Assembly: GCA_051880395.1 (NCBI GenBank)
Contig: JBJENW010000021.1
Coordinates: forward strand, 1-27,158
Length of the DNA: 27,158 nt
Source of the DNA: JBJENW01 sp051880395
GTDB lineage: Bacteria; Bacillota; Clostridia; Lachnospirales; Lachnospiraceae
Direction of reading: 5' to 3'
Of this stretch, positions 24,701 to 27,158 are shown in pieces. The translations under genes were made by a program, and so were the position numbers. The number at the start of each line of letters is the position of its first letter. Within the stretch, counting starts at the first letter, position 1. The notes under the pieces are model-generated. The model had not been told where the DNA came from and did no database searches. It saw nothing but the letters and a program-made list of their open reading frames with translations.

Positions 24701-24891
24701 ATTTGTCCGTCGCGTTTTCCGCCACTGGTACGGTCATACAGGGCATATGTAATCGCATCAAAAATCGTCGTTTTTCCAGATCCGGTGTCTCCGGTGATCA
24801 AAAAAATCCCATGCCCTGCCTTTGTAAAATCCACCGTCACTGTATCTGCATAGGAACCAAACGCCGACATCACCACTTTTAACGGTCTCAT
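21730..24891 (-). CDS. sbcC: Nuclease SbcCD subunit C (SMC-like ATPase)
   Basis: The 1053-residue protein has the Rad50/SbcC plan. The N-terminal ATPase half has Walker A GDTGSGKT (34-41) and Q-loop AQDDF (158-162). Two long Glu/Gln/Lys-rich coiled-coil arms flank the zinc hook CPVC (531-534). The C-terminal half has signature LSGGES (955-960) and Walker B MMFIDE (986-991). With SbcD it forms an ATP-dependent nuclease that opens hairpins and trims blocked DNA ends, and in bacteria it destroys long palindromes during replication. The gene overlaps sbcD by four bases (ATGA), which couples translation. The length is typical. A long inverted repeat at 252-504 in this same window would be a natural substrate for the complex. 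Confidence 0.98.
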   Translation of the reverse strand: MRPLKVVMSAFGSYADTVTVDFTKAGHGIFLITGDTGSGKTTIFDAITYALYDRTSGGKRDGQMMRSQYAKDMVETYVSYTFSYGNQEYTVRRTPLQWVRGKRKNKDGVYPLVKRLPTVELTLPDKTVFPGKLRETDAKIVEIVGLDANQFTQIAMIAQDDFMELLHAKSEDRKAIFARIFDTSIYQRIQDALYKKRKELYAKLEEYKKRCVQELEGVQCIPDSVYAQKWAETPHFSEGNMQEILELLAQITEEARQWEMQLHKEAETCQKQLEDAQKKQTQAEQLKRQFLLFDRYQKERLLLEEKKEEMVEKERLVQSALRAEKVAPKEQAYLKCERELNEKELLKQQQKEQIFVWEEKQKEEREQLNLARSQQQEQLPQIEKEQLRLQEVLPEYEKKAGLEREQRTLEASIAKLEQETETLSLQNQQQKARQAELKARQEEFEGAAAQVILYEQKLQDIQIRKARWNEVWNLCRDGEKKEAQLEAYRPVLLQKEAEAQKKDAWYRQQNHLFIAQQAGILAEELVDGKPCPVCGATQHPKKAKKEDAGVSRETVKQAQLASQQADRAMQSAQQEYQKRLTETEILQEQILKEGEAFFQQSFEKEKRQMLFEQEKETLQDEEKRIQKLYKKAKNESECYQKEKQMLAKLELQMQETQQKLKNAQTQIMQDQTQLRTLLQKLKECREKLPDFTQEQVSERLTSLANEKKQWQIRIQTLSEQYEKVSEQLQKLKGQQEAVKETVVQLEHEKKILLAEFSAAILQQGFADAEAYQRAICPEKETAFAQQECQKYRESCLKNEENYKRLKEELEGKEPVLEETVQEKISLFSDKLRQLRAEEKRAYQIASRNQEAEKKATKEWEKRQKMSEQYANVNELERTANGSLSGKAKIDFQTFIQRTYFQEMIHEANKRLNIMTNGQFLLQCRSMDTLGTQGAVGLDLDVYQPVSGKTRDVKTLSGGESFMAALALAFGMADVIQQTAGKVHLDMMFIDEGFGSLDEASREQAIKVLNDLTGDSRLIGIISHVTELKEQIGQKLIVSKTDKGSALYWECEER

Positions 24892-26060
24892 TCTTCCACC
24901 TCCCCGCGTGCATCTGCAATGATCTCTTGCATGATTTCTTTTTGACTCTCATTCATTTCCCTGCCATCCTGCCGTTCCCGGAAAAATTCGGCAAATGCAA
25001 GAAACGGATCTAATACCTTGCGTTCACCACTCTCGCCATAAATCAGCTGCTGCATTCTTTGGTTTTCCACATGTAGATCCAATATGGCATCATACACTTC
25101 CTCTAATTTTTCCTTCGCCATAAACTGCGGTTGTTCATCTGTCAACGTCACACTCAGATAATCATGCTGATTTTCTTGCGTCGCACGGTCCAGGATTTCC
25201 TGCAATGTTCCTTTTTCCTTTCTCACATCCCGCAAAAACGTAAACGGAATTTCCTCAATCAGCGGTTCTGTCCCTTTTTCCTGTAGCGTCACCATGGTAA
25301 TCGTTTTCTGATGATTTGCCTCACTGACCGAATATTTGTACGGTGTTCCGCAATAGCGCGCACTCGGCCGTCCTACCTGCTGTTTTCCATGAATATGACC
25401 AAGGGCCACGTAATCAAATGCATCGAGGACACGGATATCAATACTGTCAAGCCCTCCCACATTGATAGAGGCAATCTCCGAGTCACAAGTCTCCGGTCTC
25501 TGGGTTCCATTGACATAAAACTGATGACTCAAAATCACATTTCGACGCGTCCGATCGATTTCTTCCCGCTCGATCAGTTGCCGAACAGCATCCTCATATG
25601 TATCCACATTCCCTTCCGGAAACAGAGGACGGACCATTGACGGTTTCACAAATGGCAAAAGATAAAAATCAACCGGTCCATATGCGTCTTCCAATGTAAT
25701 CTTCTGCAAATGATCTTTTTGTGTATGCGGCGGATACGCCGAAATATAAATCTGATGCTTGCGCAAAAACGCACTGGCATAATTCAGACGATCCGGTGAA
25801 TCATGATTTCCTGCAATAAGAAACACCGGTACCAGTTCTTTTCTCTCATTCAGTTGCTCTAAAAAATCATTAAACAACTGATACGCCTCCCCGGACGGAA
25901 CAGATTTATCATAAATATCCCCGCAGATCAGTAACGCATCCGGATGCTGTTCTTCCATTTGTACCAAAATTTGATGCAGCACATCCCGCTGGATTTCTGA
26001 CAGATCGTAATGATTCAGCTGGCGCCCGATATGCAGGTCCGATAAATGAAAAAATTTCAT
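24888..26060 (-). CDS. sbcD: Nuclease SbcCD subunit D (Mre11-type phosphoesterase)
   Basis: The 390-residue protein carries all calcineurin-like phosphoesterase motifs: SDLHIGR with Asp8 and His10, GDIYD with Asp48, GNHD with Asn85 and His86, SHQF, and GHIHG. These hold two manganese ions for 3'-5' exonuclease and endonuclease activity. The C-terminal capping region (about 285-390, charged and helical) binds the SbcC coiled-coil base. AGGAGGAAGTGT lies immediately upstream of the ATG. It begins 13 bases after the DUF3783-like gene and its stop codon overlaps the sbcC start, so the three form one operon. Confidence 0.97.
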   Translation of the reverse strand: MKFFHLSDLHIGRQLNHYDLSEIQRDVLHQILVQMEEQHPDALLICGDIYDKSVPSGEAYQLFNDFLEQLNERKELVPVFLIAGNHDSPDRLNYASAFLRKHQIYISAYPPHTQKDHLQKITLEDAYGPVDFYLLPFVKPSMVRPLFPEGNVDTYEDAVRQLIEREEIDRTRRNVILSHQFYVNGTQRPETCDSEIASINVGGLDSIDIRVLDAFDYVALGHIHGKQQVGRPSARYCGTPYKYSVSEANHQKTITMVTLQEKGTEPLIEEIPFTFLRDVRKEKGTLQEILDRATQENQHDYLSVTLTDEQPQFMAKEKLEEVYDAILDLHVENQRMQQLIYGESGERKVLDPFLAFAEFFRERQDGREMNESQKEIMQEIIADARGEVEE

Positions 26061-26073
26061 ACACTTCCTCCTG

Positions 26074-26430
26074 TCACTGCATCATTGCTTTTTCCCGCAG
26101 CAGTTCAAAATAAAGTTTCTGCAAGTGCCAATTCTGATTTGTCGGTGTTAAGATCGCTTTCAGATCTACCGAAACCTGTTTCTTTTTTAACTCCGCCAAA
26201 ACCTTGTCTAAATGCTTATCCGTCACGTTGCAAAACAATAGCAGTGACTGCTTTGGCGTTTCCCCTGAAAACAGCTCAACCGTTCCGATTACCGGCACTT
26301 CCCCCGCAATCTGCCCGACCGTTGCACCATACATCTCTTTCTTTGCTTCCATCACTTTGATTCGAAGCGGTGCTGCAATGTTTCGAATCACCGCTGTCTG
26401 ATTACTTTCAAATACCACGATTTTTTCCAT
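26074..26430 (-). CDS. DUF3783 domain-containing protein
   Basis: The 118-residue protein matches my memory of the DUF3783 family in its C-terminal half: LLFCNVTDKHLDKVLAEL, then SVDLKAILTPTNQNWHLQKLYFEL (about residues 65-110). The N-terminal half is a mixed alpha/beta segment with a GQIAGEVPVIGTVELFSGE stretch. The function is unknown. It has no signal or membrane segment and is presumably cytoplasmic. The start at 26430 is chosen because TAGGAGGG lies 6-7 bases upstream. The longer frame to 26463 would begin inside the terminator hairpin of pnp. It is the first gene of the sbcD-sbcC operon with a 13-base gap, suggesting co-expression, though a role in DNA repair is only inference from position. 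Confidence 0.8.
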   Translation of the reverse strand: MEKIVVFESNQTAVIRNIAAPLRIKVMEAKKEMYGATVGQIAGEVPVIGTVELFSGETPKQSLLLFCNVTDKHLDKVLAELKKKQVSVDLKAILTPTNQNWHLQKLYFELLREKAMMQ

Positions 26431-26453
26431 CTTTTCCCTCCTAAAACGTAAGA

Positions 26454-26489
26454 AGCCGAACACTTATCCTTCCAAATAAGTGTCCGGCT
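26454..26489 (-). terminator. Hairpin after pnp, probable terminator
   Basis: AGCCGGACACTTAT (26476-26489 read on the minus strand) pairs with ATAAGTGTTCGGCT (26454-26467) through 14 base pairs including one G-U, around an 8-base loop. The 3' side continues CTTACGTTTT, a weak T tract, so termination may be partial. It sits 15 bases after the pnp stop codon and only about 25 bases before the next start codon. No separate promoter is visible in that gap. Confidence 0.65.
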
Positions 26490-26504
26490 CCTTTCCATTT
26501 GATC

Positions 26505-27158
26505 TTATAGATATTCCGGCGGAACATCCTTAATGCTGAAGCTCGTCCTGCCCATCTTATCTTTGCCCATGCAGATGACCGTCACCTCATCGCCAAGGGA
26601 AAGGACATCTTCCACATGCTCGATCCGCTGTTTGCAGATTTTTGAAATGTGTACCATTCCCTCTTTGCTCGGCGCAAATTCCACAAATGCACCGAATTCC
26701 TTGATGCTGACAACTTTTCCGCGGAAAATCTGACCCTCTTTGAAATCTGTCGTGATGATTTCGATCATATCTGCCGCGTATTCCATCATTTCTTTGTCAG
26801 TACCACAAATAGAAACCGCACCTTCATCGGAAATGTCGATCTTTACGCCTGTGCGGTCAATGATCTCATTGATCGTTTTTCCACGCTGTCCGACTACATC
26901 ACCAATCTTCGACGGATCAATCTGCATCTGAATGATCTTCGGCGCATAAGTTCCGACTTCCGCTCTCGGTTCTGCGATTGCCGGGGTCAGAACATTGTTG
27001 ATAATATATTCCCGCGCCTCTTTTGTCCGCGCGATCGCTTCTTCCACGATCGGACGAGTCAGACCGTGAATCTTGATATCCATCTGGATTGCTGTAATAC
27101 CGTCATGGGTACCTGCTACCTTAAAGTCCATATCACCAAAGAAATCCTCTAATCCCTG
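26505..27158 (-). CDS. pnp: Polyribonucleotide nucleotidyltransferase, C-terminal part (cut by window edge)
   Basis: The reading frame is open to the right edge of the window; 217 residues are visible, so the N-terminal two thirds are missing. The visible part starts in the second RNase PH domain at GLEDFFGDMDFKVAGT, the PNPase signature. A KH domain follows (GDVVGQRGKTINEIIDRTG as its GxxG loop), then an S1 RNA-binding domain (about GQIFRGKVVSIKEFGAFVEF to the end). PNPase is a phosphate-dependent 3'-5' exoribonuclease acting in mRNA decay as a trimer. The protein ends soon after S1, with no long acidic tail. A methionine at 27131 is internal and not a start. A hairpin follows the stop codon. 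Confidence 0.97.
   Translation of the reverse strand, partial: QGLEDFFGDMDFKVAGTHDGITAIQMDIKIHGLTRPIVEEAIARTKEAREYIINNVLTPAIAEPRAEVGTYAPKIIQMQIDPSKIGDVVGQRGKTINEIIDRTGVKIDISDEGAVSICGTDKEMMEYAADMIEIITTDFKEGQIFRGKVVSIKEFGAFVEFAPSKEGMVHISKICKQRIEHVEDVLSLGDEVTVICMGKDKMGRTSFSIKDVPPEYL

Noticed and set aside
20909..24882. Many plus-strand frames opposite the orphan gene and sbcC
   Set aside because: They are shadows caused by Glu/Gln/Lys-rich coiled-coil codons read in antisense; none has a domain or ribosome site.

Overview
The window reads as a low-to-moderate GC Firmicutes chromosome, most likely class Clostridia and plausibly Lachnospiraceae. The basis is gene content and style: strong AGGAGG-type ribosome sites, a DUF3783-like protein, a NusG-domain-II/Gx-transporter pair, a U32/DUF3656 protein, and a SEDS-PBP pair of clostridial type. 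The family assignment is inference. Every gene I could support lies on the minus strand, so transcription runs from high to low coordinates. I saw no tRNA, rRNA, CRISPR array or intact transposase.

In transcription order there appear to be six units. (1) The 3' end of pnp, followed by a strong hairpin. (2) DUF3783-like, sbcD, sbcC (26430-21730): DNA-end and hairpin processing. (3) A promoter near 21700, then an unrecognised 639-residue multidomain protein, a DEDDh exonuclease, an FtsW-type SEDS glycosyltransferase, a MATE exporter and a cytoplasmic subtilase (21616-15391). (4) A promoter near 15365, then miaB, a NusG-domain-II protein, a Gx transporter, ruvA and ruvB (15317-11223). (5) A promoter near 11200, then a long ZapA, a U32/DUF3656 RlhA-like protein, a second SEDS protein and its class B PBP (11098-5470). 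This unit joins Z-ring assembly and septal or elongation wall synthesis with an RNA-modification-type enzyme. (6) A promoter near 5410, a 37-codon leader peptide, an intrinsic terminator, then a heterodimeric ABC exporter with one degenerate ATP site (5345-1533), followed by a GNAT acetyltransferase and a small secreted protein.

The first 610 bases hold no gene I can support. They are filled with nested inverted repeats that would fold into a long rod with a branched tip. This looks like a structured RNA or a relic non-autonomous element.

The most interesting items are: the leader-peptide/terminator module before the ABC exporter, which resembles the B. subtilis bmrB-bmrC-bmrD attenuator; the palindromic region at 1-610; the 639-residue orphan protein with a winged-helix-like segment and a C-terminal FliM-like short motif; and the 89-base overlap between the SEDS and PBP genes. 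Several start codons were moved downstream of the longest reading frame because a clear ribosome binding site sits there.
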